Below are positions 33,160 to 44,643 of a stretch of DNA of 64,000 bases, in pieces. Position 1 is the stretch's first letter. Each line of letters opens with the position of its first letter. The notes under the pieces were generated by a model. The model had not been told where the DNA came from and made no database searches. It saw only the letters and a list, made by a program, of their open reading frames with translations. The stretch covers positions 1 to 64,000 of the forward strand of contig JAIVFH010000023.1 in assembly GCA_025765595.1 (NCBI GenBank), given 5' to 3'. The stretch comes from Obelidium mucronatum (Eukaryota > Chytridiomycota > Chytridiomycetes > Chytridiales > Chytriomycetaceae). Both the position numbers and the translations under genes were made by a program.

Positions 33160-36060
33160 TCTTTTGCAAACATGCAAAACTGGAAATGGCAGTCCCACCC
33201 CCCTGAGGCTGTGGTTGCAGAAGTTACAACAACACAAGCGGTTGTCCCGGACCTTATCCAGCTCAGAACACCCAATGGAACCATGGAGGCAGGAAGTCTA
33301 ATAGGGGAGGATACGTTAATCAGGGAAGACAATTTCCTGTTAATAGTAACTAACCCACTCACTGCTTACATGCCTTAGAGTTTACAACTCAACAACCTCC
33401 AAGTCCTTGCAAAACTTGCGGGGGCAACCACTTTCACATTCAATGCTTCAAGTCTCAGGACTACCCATTCAATGCGCTACTTCCATTCCCTCAGGGGAAG
33501 CCACTGTTGCCACCAAACCGGATCCGCAATGACATAGTCAAATACCCGCTGATCCAACAACTGCCATCGAAACCACAAAACACATTATTCAACACTCCTT
33601 TTGATAACCACCAATGGCAGCAACCTGTTTACTACCAACAGCAATCACTGATGGTTCCGCAATAACAACTTCCACCACCACCTACTGCTCAACAACCTAC
33701 AGTATCTTCCAGCAGCAACCTACAGTTATCAATAATCAGCAAACCAGAAATACTATAAATACCCAGGCAAATAACTTAACTTCTGGGTCTGGTACTATGG
33801 TCCCTGCGGGTTTTTACCGGGGCCAGCACTAAGTTGGCCAAAAGATGGACTTGAAGTTGACGCGCCACCTATAACTCAAGTCATCAATACATCAGCGTCA
33901 CATCAAATGGAAGAAGATGAAAATCAAATACCTTCAACAACAACTACTACCACCAAGAAGAAGTGACGGAAAGACAAAGCTGTTCCTGATTCTGTCATCC
34001 ATCAAAATATTCAACCGCAACTCTGCAAAGCTGAACGTACACGACAATGGAAACAATCAGCAAAATCAACAAATACAACAACATCAAAAACCAAATTCAC
34101 CTTACCTTTGGGGATTGATCCAGCTCCCGAAGATATCCTGGATTCAAATAACTATAATCAACTCTATGACAAAATTAAAAGAGCGTTCCACACTGGGGGG
34201 GCCTGTGATGAGAATACGGTCTTGTCACAGTCCCCCCTGCGAATGATAAGTCATTAGAAGAATTCATTACATTATACAACAACACTAAAACACTTACTGT
34301 TATCAAGGAAACACCAAAACTCTTGTACCAGTTTCAGCCAACAAACACCAAGTTTGTCTTTGTCATTGATGGAGGTCGCTTCAGATAACTGGAACTGTTG
34401 TAGAGGGACTGGAAGCGGTGCTGGTTCTGTAGACAGGTGAGCTGATTGTTGTGGGCACTAGAGAGATTTTGGAGAGAATTCTTAAACTTTATTCCCAAAC
34501 ATGGAGCTTGCAACATGAGTTTCATGTGCCTCCAACAGGAACAGGAGACGCAGTCATAATTCTAGAAAATGGATACGCGTTACTAATCAAAGACGCGTGC
34601 CTCACCCCAAAGATTGTAACTCACCTAATTGGGACCAACGATCTTGAAGACGCTGGACTCCATTTCCAATCTTCAAGAGGGTTCCCCGGTTACATCTTCA
34701 AGTCCCATCCATCTTCAGACTTGGGACCACCTCAACCACTATTCCAATGCGTCAAACGAAATGGACTCCACTTTCTTCCAGTACGCAACCATCCCATTCC
34801 ATCCAATCAGTCGCGTCAGTTCCATTCCCTACTTTCAGCCAAACTTCAGAATATGCGTCTAAGGGAATTAAGCAAAGGACAGTTAGAAAGAGCATCGCGT
34901 CAAATGTTAAATGACTTACTGGATTATGAGCTTTGACACCGAATCTTTGGATATGCTAGTGACGCGAGACTCAGACATGCAGCGTCATCATACTTCAAGC
35001 GACCTACATCCAATTCAATTTCCGCCAAAGCCAATGCCATGCAATCCCTGCAAAAGTTGTAAAACAAATAAGCAACCATTTAAGTCAGATCCAAAGAAAC
35101 ATTTACCTGGTGAATAACTCGGATTTGACATCGTTGAAATCAAACCACCGCATCCCGGAAAATACCCATACGCACTTGTGATGAACAATTATGGATCAAA
35201 AAGGTCTGATGTCGCGCTACTTGAACACAAGGATGAAGCTTTAGTATGGGCCATACGACTTCATCAAAAGACAATGACAAAATACCAACTTACCACAAAA
35301 CAAATGCAAATGAATCCAGAAGAACTAGGCCGCATTCATGAAATATCGGAACTCAACAATATCTCATTTGAGCCAGGAAATGGAGGACCCAAACGGACAA
35401 TTCAAACCTTGAGCAAGATGGCCATGACATTCCTATACCAATACAAAGTACCATTAGAATACTGGGGATACCTGTTTGAACATGCATCAGAGATCCACAA
35501 TGTCTTACCTGTTATCTCGTGTGATATTGAAAGTCCTGAATAATTTTGCCTAACATTGATAGTCCCAAATACACCAGCTCCAACTTCATCAAAAGACGAT
35601 AACAAAATATCGACTTACAACTAAACGGATACAAACGGATTCGGGAGAATTGGGAAGATCTCCTGCATTCATGAAATGCTGCAAACTCAACAACATCTCA
35701 TTCGAGCCAGGAATACCGGAACAGCACCAAATAGATGGAGGACCGGAAAGGGCAATTCAAACCTTGAGCAAGATGGCCAGGACTTTCCTATATCAATTCA
35801 AAGCACCATTATAAGACTGGGGATACGCGTTTGAACATGCATCCAAAATCAACAACGTCTTACCTGTTATCTCCCCCAATATTGATAGTCCCCAATACGC
35901 CAGTTCTGGAATTTGTCCACAAACCTCCCACTTCCAGTCCTTTGGGTGTGCTGTCAAATACCTTCCCAAATTGTGAGCAAAATGGAGCCAACACAGAAAG
36001 AGGGAATTTACCTTGGATCCAATCCCATGTTAGGTATCAGCCGTCTTGTAGATATATTTC
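33160..36060 (+). pseudogene. Decayed Ty1/copia retrotransposon (gag and integrase pieces)
   Basis: Short broken frames run in one direction. Near 33410 CKTCGGNHFHIQC looks like a gag zinc knuckle. At 35380-35540 the frame reads GGPKRTIQTLSKMAMTFLYQ followed by VPLEYWGYLFEHASEIHNVLP, the C-terminal half of a copia integrase (aERaiqtl...ArtmL...fWgyA). A second, more damaged copy of the same segment follows at about 35700-35880 (GGPERAIQTLSKMARTFL). No intact reverse transcriptase is present in this part. Many stops and frame changes mean it is dead. Confidence 0.65.
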
Positions 36061-36065
36061 AATAC

Positions 36066-36139
36066 TTCCGTAGCTTAGTGGTCATTACGCGCTATTGTCA
36101 TGATGGAAACCTGGGTTCGATCCCTGCAAATAACATTTT
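36066..36139 (+). other. tRNA-like sequence with A and B boxes and T5 terminator
   Basis: TAGCTTAGTGG fits an RNA polymerase III A box and GGTTCGATCCC fits a B box, 50 bp apart, with TTTTT following at the end. The acceptor ends do not pair and the T stem is imperfect, so it is not a functional tRNA. It ends 2 bp before an LTR. A related copy sits beside another LTR at 49555-49625. Confidence 0.55.
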
Positions 36140-36141
36140 TC

Positions 36142-36515
36142 TGTAAGTTTCTATTTTTGTATTTGTCATCTTTGATTGGTCATTTTACTAAGTTTTTCAG
36201 TTTCATTTTGTGATATCATTCTTGATTTCACATATTATTGTGCTATCACTCTTGCTATCACAATTTCTGTTTGATTTTCAGTTTGTTTTCAGTTTTGAAC
36301 TTTTGTTATTTGAAATTCCAGAACTTGCATAAATAGCAAGCTTTCTGCTCTGAGTTTAGTTCAGTTTCAATACATTCTGTGTTAGTCTTACAGTTTTGTA
36401 ACTCTTTGTTCCGTCTCTCGTGACCTCAAGCCATTATTGGTCAAGCCCTCGTGCCCCCTAAGCCCTCGTGCCTTCAAGAACCCTTAAGTCTTTTATTGAC
36501 TATCTGGTTCTAACA
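36142..36515 (+). mobile_element. Solo LTR of the Ty3/gypsy family, + orientation
   Basis: 374 bp, starting TGTAAGTTTC and ending TCTAACA. It is nearly identical, in inverse orientation, to the LTRs at 38997-39364 and 49176-49548. It contains a TATA-like CATAAATAG at about 36330 and an AGTTTCAATAC motif about 35 bp further on. No 5-bp target duplication is visible at its edges, which suggests recombination after insertion. Confidence 0.9.
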
Positions 36516-37635
36516 TCCCAAGTCATCGTCCTCGACTTGGAAACCACTCGCATCCACCTCGTTTGATTCAAAGATTGTATCTTCAAGCCCACAATCTACC
36601 CGTTGTGGCCCCAACCAACATTTGCTACATCCCCACAACTTGGTCTTGAATTTACCAGAGTCACCAATCAAGACAACGTCAATGTGGATAAAAATGTTAA
36701 AAACTACCTTGACATAATGGAAAAAGTCAAGAACAAACCTCTCGACGCCGAGACACTTCAAGCTTTGCGCACCAACCGCAAGCAATCAAAGTTACACCAC
36801 ACCGTCCTCAAGGCGAATGCCGCGAGACTTGAACTACAAAACACAAATCAACATTTAACAAAAACGTAAGATACAACAACAATAACCCCAATCCTTCCTT
36901 ACCATTCATCTTGTTTGGAACTTGCGGGGGACGCCTTGTAAGACTTAACGGGAACGGATTGAGGGGAAGCTACAATACACAAACAAAAATTAAATTAATA
37001 AGGGCCAAGCCCTGATCCCAGGATCCCCAGTACTTAGACAATTAACATACCTTGATCACCTACATCAATGGTAGCCACATACAATTGGAAGTACTCTTGA
37101 AGAGAGGAAACTCTCCACATACATTATCACCACAAAAATCAAAACAACTTTTAACACACATCATTACAAAAACACATATACTCTTACCTCAATTGCTCTA
37201 ATCACTAATCACAATACGAATAACACTTTGTAAAACCACCAAACCACTTAAAAGTGCAATGAAGCATACCTTTACAAGCCCAGGTCTTGGCACTTCGGTA
37301 CGACCGCCACCGCAACTACCACCAACAGTACCAAAACCAGCAACGGCACCGCGACGCATGTCTCAGAGACTCAGCAAATCACGGACACTGCTTGGGACGA
37401 CGCTGCTGTGCTCACCGACACTCGAAGAAGAAGAAACACATGTTTTTGGTGAAGAAAGCCGAACTTGACGCACTTGTGGACAACAAGACTTTCAGACTCA
37501 TAAAAGCTCCTGACGGTATCAACATTGTTGGCAGCAAATGGGTATATAAGGTCAAGTTGAACAGCGACGGATCTGTTGGAGGTTGAAGGTACGTTTAGTC
37601 GCTCGGGGATATACACAACGGTTGGACTAGGATTG
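36516..37635 (+). pseudogene. Copia remnants including reverse-transcriptase start
   Basis: At 36603-36869 a short frame contains LEFTRVTNQDNVNVDKNVK; a stretch ending near 36865 recurs at about 49690-49760. At 37440-37620 the frame ELDALVDNKTFRLIKAP then GSKWVYKVKLNSDG is the conserved start of a copia reverse transcriptase, broken by a stop after SVGG. The middle (36870-37240) has no recognisable coding sequence. Confidence 0.6.
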
Positions 37636-37870
37636 GGATCAATGGCTCAGGTGGTTAAGACCTGAGGCCAATGTGCTGCAGGCTCTTGGTTCTAAACCCG
37701 GGTGGAACTGAAAATGAAGTTGGTGGTAGTTCAGGAGCCCTCAAAGAAGACCAGCACTTCTGAACTACAGAGGAGAGTGGAAGGTGCCCAGGAGGAAGAC
37801 GGGAGGTCTACAAGGGGGGGTTGGAGTGGAAAGTTGCTTGCTGTCCAGAATGTGAGCGGGGCCTAACTAT
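37636..37870 (+). mobile_element. Candidate tRNA-derived SINE
   Basis: ATGGCTCAGGTGGTTAAGA fits an A box (TGGCNNAGTGG type). About 45 bp on, TTGGTTCTAAACCC fits a degenerate B box. About 160 bp of unrelated body follow (to about 37870). It interrupts the copia reverse-transcriptase remnant. Ends and target duplication could not be fixed, and no second copy is in the window. Confidence 0.4.
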
Positions 37871-37949
37871 ACTGAGTGAAATGGTTAATCCGAGAAATTT
37901 TTTGACAAACTGAGAACTCACAAAATGCCTATTCAAGTGAATTACTAAC

Positions 37950-38996
37950 AAAATAAAAGTGATAAAAACCACCCATTAATGGCACCAGCAAAGAAGCGGT
38001 CCCTACCCTGGGTCAGAATGGACGGCTACTGACTGGTGTGATGGGTTTCTGAAACGTCACAAGAACAGTGTTACATTGAGATCCACTAAAGCTATATCCA
38101 CTGCATGCACAGATCTAGTGACACTAGACCAGGGTCAAAGGCTTTTACAGCTAAATGAAGTATCATTGCTACAGCTGCCTTTTTTTGGTCAACATTGATG
38201 AAATGCACATCAAACTTCAAAATGACAACTCGCAATCCAAGGCTTAAGGTGAGAACGTGGCGGGGGTCACCCCGCGGGGCACCCCTGCCCCGATGTGCCG
38301 GGGTTCAGGGCAGGGGTCAGCTCAAACCCCGCCCCGCAAACCCCCAAGGGGAGAGAAAACATCTATTAAAAGCCAATTTAGCCGGCAATTTAGTGGAACT
38401 TTCGCCGCTTACATGGTTTCGGACAGCAGTTTGGCTCAGTTTGGTAGTTTTTTTAAATTTATTGTTAACTGGTTTTTCATTGTTTGGAAAAAAAATAAAG
38501 AGAAAATTTTTTTTCTGTTTTTATTACCAAAACGCACACAACTCCAGAGGTAAGCCACAGCCCCGCCCCGACCCCAACCCCGCCCCGTTCTCACCTTACC
38601 AAGGCTATCATCAGCAACCCTGTTGAGCGTCCAAATGCATACAAGGGTGGCCGAAGCAAGATTGTTGCCTTTGTCCCTGCCAGTGGGGACCGCATTCTGG
38701 ATGTCATTGTCCTGCCCAAGAAATTTGCAGATCTCAAATTAGAACTGAACGGACCAACACATTGCACTAAGGACAGCACCCCAGTGTGCTTTGTGTTTAG
38801 TGACACCAGTTTCTTGCAAGAAGAGCAATGGATTCCGATTTAAAAGGAGTTTAAACAGCAGTGGGACATTCTTCATCCTGGCTTGACACCAGTTGTACTC
38901 TTGGACAATCTAGGAGTGCACAAAACCTTTGACGTGCTCAACAAATGCTTCAAGCTGAAGATCCATGGCTTTTTTTTTACCTGCAATGTTAGAACC
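37950..38996 (+). pseudogene. Fragment of a DDE (Tc1/pogo-like) transposase, split by a MITE
   Basis: Before the MITE one frame reads TATDWCDGFLKRHKNSVTLR, typical of the second HTH in pogo/Tc5-like transposases, and then NIDEMHIKLQ, which would hold the first catalytic Asp. After the MITE the frame continues IISNPVERPNAYKGG...IVAFVPASGDRILDVIVLP and later TPVVLLDNLGVHKT, the second Asp block (LDN..H). There are several in-frame stops. The right end is cut by the gypsy LTR at 38997. Confidence 0.6.
38245..38598. mobile_element. 354-bp hAT-type MITE with 8-bp target duplication
   Basis: Both flanks carry CCAAGGCT (38237-38244 and 38599-38606). The element begins TAAGGTGAGAACGTGGCGGGG and its reverse complement end is TAAGGTGAGAACGGGGCGGGG: 20 of 21 positions agree. 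TAAGG fits the hAT terminal consensus YARNG, and 8 bp is the hAT duplication length. The ends are very GC-rich (CCCCGCCCC runs), the core is AT-rich, and there is no transposase gene. Confidence 0.85.
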
Positions 38997-39364
38997 AGAT
39001 AGTCAATAAAAGACTTAAGGGTTCTTGAAGGCACGAGGGCTTAGGGGGCACGAGGGCTTGTCCAATAACGGCTTGAGGTCACGAGAGACGGAACAAAGAG
39101 TCACAAAACTGTAAAACTAACACAGAATGTATTGAAACTGAACTAAAACTCAGAGCAGAAAGCTTGCTATTTATGCAAGTTCTGGAATTTCAAATAACAA
39201 AAGTTCAAAACTGAAAACAAACTGAAAATCAAACAGAAATTGTGATAGCAAGAGTGATAGCACAATAATATGTGAAATCAAGAATGATATCACAAAATGA
39301 AACTGAAAAACTTAGTAAAGTGACAAATCAAAGATGACAAATACAAAAATAGAAACAACTAACA
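38997..39364 (-). mobile_element. 3' LTR of the gypsy element, minus orientation
   Basis: 368 bp, TGTTAG...CTAACA in the element's direction, so the ends are perfect inverted hexamers. Its first base is directly next to the last base of the pol stop codon (39365). A purine run AAGAAAAGAAGGGGA just upstream, made of the last pol codons, serves as polypurine tract. Confidence 0.92.
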
Positions 39365-42300
39365 TCATCCCCTTCTTTTCTTGCGATTGCGAACACTTGC
39401 AGCAATCGCAACAGGACCAGGCTTATCGGGATATTTGGCATGGAATTCAGAAACCAACTCAGCAGAACCAGAAACATTGGCAGCAGGCTCCCAAGAGCGG
39501 TCAGAGTTAGAATAACCCATCCAGTGGACTAAATATTGAAGTTTGTTGTAGAAAACGCGAGAATCCAAGATTTCTTGAACTTCCCATTCTTCAGTGTTGT
39601 CCACGATAACTGGCGGAGGCGGAGGTTGGGTAAACGCGTCGACAATATTCTTAGTCTTGGGATGCAGCAAAGACGCGTGGAATACTGGATGAATACGCAT
39701 GGTTGAAGGTAAGGCAAGCTCAAAGGCGACTGGGTTGATGACGCGCTTGACTTTAAAAGGACCAAGTTTCTTATCATCAATCTTTTGAGAAGGACAATTA
39801 GTCTTGATATTGCGGCAATCCAAGAAAACCAAGTCCCCGGGTTTAATTTCAGGAACCGGTAACCGAGATTTGTTGGCTTGTGTGGTGTAACCTTCCTGGG
39901 CAAACTTTAAATTCGCACGAAGGTCTTCAAGAATAGTTTTCATAGACGCGAGGCGATCTTCAGCGTCAGGAACATAGGATTCACGAATAACAGAGGGGTC
40001 AAAAATTGGATTGTGACCAGAGTTTGCGAAGAACGGTGTATGACCAGTAGTGGTTACCAAAGAATTGTTGTAGGCAAATTCGCAAAGCGGTAACTTGGAT
40101 ACCCAATTGTCTTGTTGGTAGTTACAGGTATTGCTCAATGACTTGGTTGAGGACCTCAGTAGATCCATCAGTTTGAGGATGAAAAGCGGTAGAAATGTTG
40201 AGTTTAACGTTTAGAAGTTCCATAAAACGTTGCCAGAAACCACCAGTAAAACGCAGGTCGCGATCGGATACAATGGATCTGGAAGCACCGTGAAGTCTAA
40301 AAACTTCCCGAATGTTGGAGAAGGCCAAATGGAGCATGGCGAGACGGACGAGAACGCTGACACGCGTCGCAGTTTGCGATGAAACGCTGAACTACGCGCC
40401 GCATGCGCGGAAACCAGTAATCACGAGAGATTAACTCAACTGTTTTAGCAACGCCAAAGTGGCCAGCAGCGGGAGCACAGTGACGTTGACGGAAAACTTC
40501 AAGTTGAAGCTCCTCAGTTGGAAGGTAAATAAGTTCATCACGAAAGATGAGACCGTTGGATTCAGTGAAGATAATGTGTAACTTGCGCTTCTTGTGTAAG
40601 GCATACAGAGCGGACTTGGAAGTAGCGAGGGTGACGCGATCGATCCAGCTTTTGTCCGAATTGACAATACTAATGTCATCAATATCCACACGTTGAAATA
40701 GCTGAATAAAGTTTTGTTTATGCAGCTCATTGCCTTGCTGAGTGACATAGTCAGGGCGGCGGGACAGCGCGTCTGGTTTTCCGGAAAGTCGGCCAGGGCG
40801 ATGAAAAATTTTAAAACTAAATTCCGACAACTTAGTCATCCACCTATATTGGCGACGGGTAAGTTGCTGAACGGCAGTGAAGTTTTGAAGGCGATCATGA
40901 TCAGAGAAAACAATGATCGGGTCTGAAGGCTCAACGGCTATTAGGTAATGTCTCCAAGCCGCGAATGCGTCTACGATGGCAAGCAGTTCCTTGTCGTGGG
41001 TATCGTAGTTGATTTCCGCTGGAAGTAACTTGCGGGAATGGAAGGCAACAGGATGTAACCTTCCATCCGAACCGAACTGGGATAAAATTGCGCCCAGTGC
41101 AAAATCTGAGCAATCAGTTTCCACATACACGGTACGACTGGGATCGAAGTGAATCAGGACCGGAGCGGTGGAGAAGGCATGTTTAAGGTTTTCAAAAGCC
41201 GATGCCGCGGCTTCGGACCATGGAAATGGTCCAATTTTGGCTTCCTTACGCGTTAGGCTTGTGAGCGGTAACACAATATCGGAGTAGCCGGTGATAAATT
41301 GGCGGTAAAAATTTGCAAATCCCAGAAAAATTTGCACGTCCTTGACAGACTGAGGTACCGGCCAACTGGAAACGGTAGCAACCTTGGCAGGATCCATCTT
41401 GACACCATCGGCAGAGAAGATATGGCCCAGGAATTCCGTAGAACTGGTATGGAAAGCACATTTGGTAGGGTTAACTACTAAGTTGTGTTTCCGCAAGCGC
41501 TCCAAGACTTCCTTTACGTGACGTTCGTGTAATTCTTCATCTTCGGAAAAGATTAGAATGTCATCCAAATAAACAATGACAAACACGCCCAGTAAGTCCG
41601 AAAAAATGTCATTCATGAAGTACTGGAAGGCAGCTGGAGCGTTGGTTAGACCGAAACTAACCACGTTATACTGGAAATGGCCAAACTTGCAGCGAAATGC
41701 AGTTTTCCATTCGTCACCAGAGCGTATTCTTAGTAATGGTACGCGTCCGGGAGATCCAAGTGAGTGAAAATTTTAGCCTTGGATAATTTTCCCGCAAGAT
41801 CCGTGAACAGCGGTAGCGGAAATTTGTTCTTGACTACAATGTTGTTGATGGCACGATAGTCAATACAGAGGCGGAAACCACCATTTGGTTTCTTGACAAA
41901 GAAGCAAGGGGCAGCGACCGGAGAAGTAGAGGGAGATATCCAGCCTCTAGCCAAGGCATTAGTTAGATATTCCTGGAGAACTTTTTCTTCGGCTGGGCTC
42001 AGTGGATAAATTTTCCCAGCCGGCGGTAATTTTGCCGAAGTTCCATCTTCATTCTTAACGATCTCGATAGGCAAGTCGTAAGGGCGATGAGGTGGAAGCG
42101 GCCGAGGAGTCTCAGACTTGGGTGCAAACACGTCCGAGTACTGCTTGTAGCGTAAAGGCACTCCTCTATCGTCAGAATCGATAGCAGACTCCTGATAGTC
42201 CTTTGTATTAATCACAGCAGAAATTGACACGGTGGGAGTGTCATCATCTTTAGAAGAAGTGACATCCATTCGAGCGGCAAAGATAGTAAGCCCGTGTTTC

Positions 42301-43001
42301 TTGGCAATGCCAAAAAAAGCAGTGGTATTAAGCAACTCAACGTCCGGTGTAGAACACGCTGGCGGATTTTCCGTTGGGATTGAAACAGAAGCGGTAGAAA
42401 CCTCCAGATCCTTGACAGCTGGATCGTCTGGAGGAGAATAAGGCAAGGCGGTAAAAGCCTCAGGGGGCACGTGGTCAGCTGACAGGCAAGCCCCATCGGA
42501 GAATGTGACCAACATGTGACGCCAATTAACGCGAGGGTTATGAAGGCGAAGCCATGGGAGACCTAAAATAAGCGGGCATGAAATATCCGCGACAAGAAGA
42601 GACATCGTTTCGGTATGAGAACCAATTCGACAAATTAAAGGTACTGTTTGTTTAGTAATGGAGCGGGAACGCGAACCGTCTGCTAAATTAACATTGTACA
42701 AAGTGGAGGAAGGAATAACAGGTATTTTATTTCTTAGAGCGAAATCTAAGGAAATAAGGCCGAAAGCCGAACACCCACTATCCACGAAGGCACCCAAAGA
42801 AAAGGACTTGGTAAGGTTTGGAGATGAAGAAGAAGAAAATTTTTCCCCAACAACAAGTGTACATGGAAGCACAATCTTGGAATCCGATGATGAGGGAACG
42901 GAAAGGTTGACAGTTTGCATCGCCAAACTGGGCGGGGAGTTTACGCCTGAGCACCCCTTCCCTGGGCGCTCCGAGCATTTTTTGCAACCAAGAGGGGGCA
43001 A
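39365..43001 (-). pseudogene. Ty3/gypsy chromovirus pol, disabled
   Basis: Domains in order: protease with AFVDSGCSAFG and ILGLPWL; reverse transcriptase with FVIVYLDDILIFS; RNase H with TDCSDFALGAILSQ; integrase zinc finger (HFGV...CDACQ); integrase core with VSDRDLRF and STEVLNQ; and a C-terminal chromodomain (EWEVQEILDSR...YLVHWMGYSNSDRSWEP). At least three defects are seen: a frameshift near 41735 in the reverse transcriptase just after LDLPDAYH; a deletion near 40320 that removes roughly 60 residues including the first catalytic Asp of integrase; and a frameshift near 40130. This copy therefore cannot move by itself. Confidence 0.92.
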
Positions 43002-43793
43002 GCTTTGGTGTCAGAAGCACCGTTGCAACCGTCTTGACCACAGTAAGCGCAAAGACCTTTATCCTTGCGGCGCTGACGTTCCTCGTGGGTAGGCTTGCCA
43101 GACTTGACATCAGCAGCGGCAACATCAGCAGACCCAGAGGGCTTGGAAGTGGCACCTGGGTTATTGGAACGGGAGCTGGAACCAGAACCTTGGTTACCCT
43201 TGGAGGATCCAGAACGTTTGTTGTTAGCAAACACGCGCTCATCGAAGACAATGGCCTTGCGCATGAGCATGGAGAGGTTGGTTGGTTGAGGTTCCAGACC
43301 ATCAATATAGTTCATCACGTGAAGCTTGAGACCTTGCTTGAACATCAGCATCTTGGTGTAGTCATTGTGTTGAGTACCAGCAATCCAGCGGAGGAAATCG
43401 CAGGCGTAGGCTTGACAAGAAGTAGTTTGCGTCAAGGTCTTGGCCTTGTCATTAGCAATTGCTTCAGCACACGTGGATCTTCGCCGAAGAAGGCGGCAAA
43501 GACATCAGCAAATTCCTGAAAGCTCTTGAACTGGAGCTCAGGCTTGGCGACATGGTTGATGTACCACTTGGCAGCATTACCACCAAGGTAGGAAACCACA
43601 AAAGCAATCTTGGACTTGGTGGAAAGGATACCCTTGGGTCCAGAATTGTCAAAATTGAGATAGACTTTGAGCATAAAGTCATCAAAATCATCGGTAGTGA
43701 GGCCCTTGAAAACAGGTGGCTTGGCAACACGAAGAGAAATTTTATCAGACTTGGAGGATTCGAACCAGGAACCCGAGTCAGACTGATCATCAG
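42941..43793 (-). pseudogene. Gypsy gag, downstream part
   Basis: Frame with the gag core (SWFESSKSDKISLRVAKPP, FKGLTTDDFDDFMLKVYLNF, FADVFAAFFGEDP) and then GLCAYCGQDGC, a Cys-rich knuckle, overlapping the start of pol in another frame. The core frame breaks near 43435. Its true beginning lies at 49151; the two parts are separated by an inserted 4.9-kb element at 43794. Confidence 0.82.
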
Positions 43794-44133
43794 GGGGGGG
43801 GGACACGGGCTTGGGTAGGCCATGCTCCTTGGTGTCTACAAGGTGTCTGCAAAAAATTTTCTGGAGCAAGAGATTCTGGTTGTTACACGAAATTTGTGTA
43901 ACTCTCCATCTTTGCTTTTTTAGCCAAAATCGGACCATAACAGGTTTCGAACCGAGAACCTGCTGCGTCCTGTGTGCACGCCTTCGCCAACCAAGCTACC
44001 ACACGCTAATTACAAGGCAAATGTTTTACGTACGTGATTTTGGATGGCTAATTGGCATGAAACAAACTGTGTGGGCCTAAAACAGTCAAATTGGTAAAAA
44101 TATATTCCAAACACACCAAAAAAATACAAATAA

Positions 44134-44610
44134 CTAATTCTCTTTATCTGAATCACCATCAACCTCCATTTCATCTCCTGCAGATTCTACTGTCACATTC
44201 TTCTTTCCCTTTCCTTTGCCAATTCCCGCACCTGTGGTTTTATAAACCTTGCTCAAAATAACATCCTGCTTTTCCCTACCCCTTGCAATGGCTGCTGCTC
44301 TCACATTCACTCTGAGATTGCGGTTTTGTCGCTCAGACTCGGTGAGTTTCCGCTGATTCACATGTGGGGTAATCTTACGTTTTGCATTTGTTTGCTTCTG
44401 TAAATGTTCCAACATTCTTCTCTGGGCTTCTAATTTCCTAGATTTGGGTCCACAAGCAGCATTCACCCAATCATCCAAATTTTCCACAGCAGACTTTGCC
44501 AAGTATGTGCTAAAACAATTCAAAGCAATTGGTATTGAAGTATTTATGCAAAAGCAAAAAACTTACTTGCTTTCATTGTTCAAACCAAGAAAGAAGTTAG
44601 TGTTGTTCAT
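44134..44610 (-). CDS. Small basic/acidic protein of the nested element, two exons
   Basis: Exon 1 (44610-44567, MNNTNFFLGLNNES) and exon 2 (44509-44134) join in frame into 139 residues. The first half includes SAVENLDDWVNAACGPKS and a Lys/Arg-rich helical stretch (RRMLEHLQKQTNAKRK), then NLRVNVRAAAIARGREKQ. The second half is Gly-Lys rich (GAGIGKGKGKKN), ending in an acidic tail (DEMEVDGDSDKEN). It could be a DNA-binding accessory factor; I recognise no family. Its start lies 33 bp downstream of the large gene's stop, on the same strand. Confidence 0.65.
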
Positions 44611-44643
44611 GATAATAGCGCTTTGGAAGGTTTTTGCTCGGTA

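Noticed and set aside
42658..43092. Plus-strand frames of 140-160 codons across the gypsy gag/pol
   Set aside because: Antisense shadows of gag and protease with no independent support.
43464..43938. Continuous frame joining the nested element's end to gag
   Set aside because: It runs by chance through the G-run and the element edge; the true gag start is at 49151.
43925..44010. tRNA gene on the minus strand
   Set aside because: GGTTCGAAACC fits a B box, but the A box is poor and the acceptor arms do not pair.
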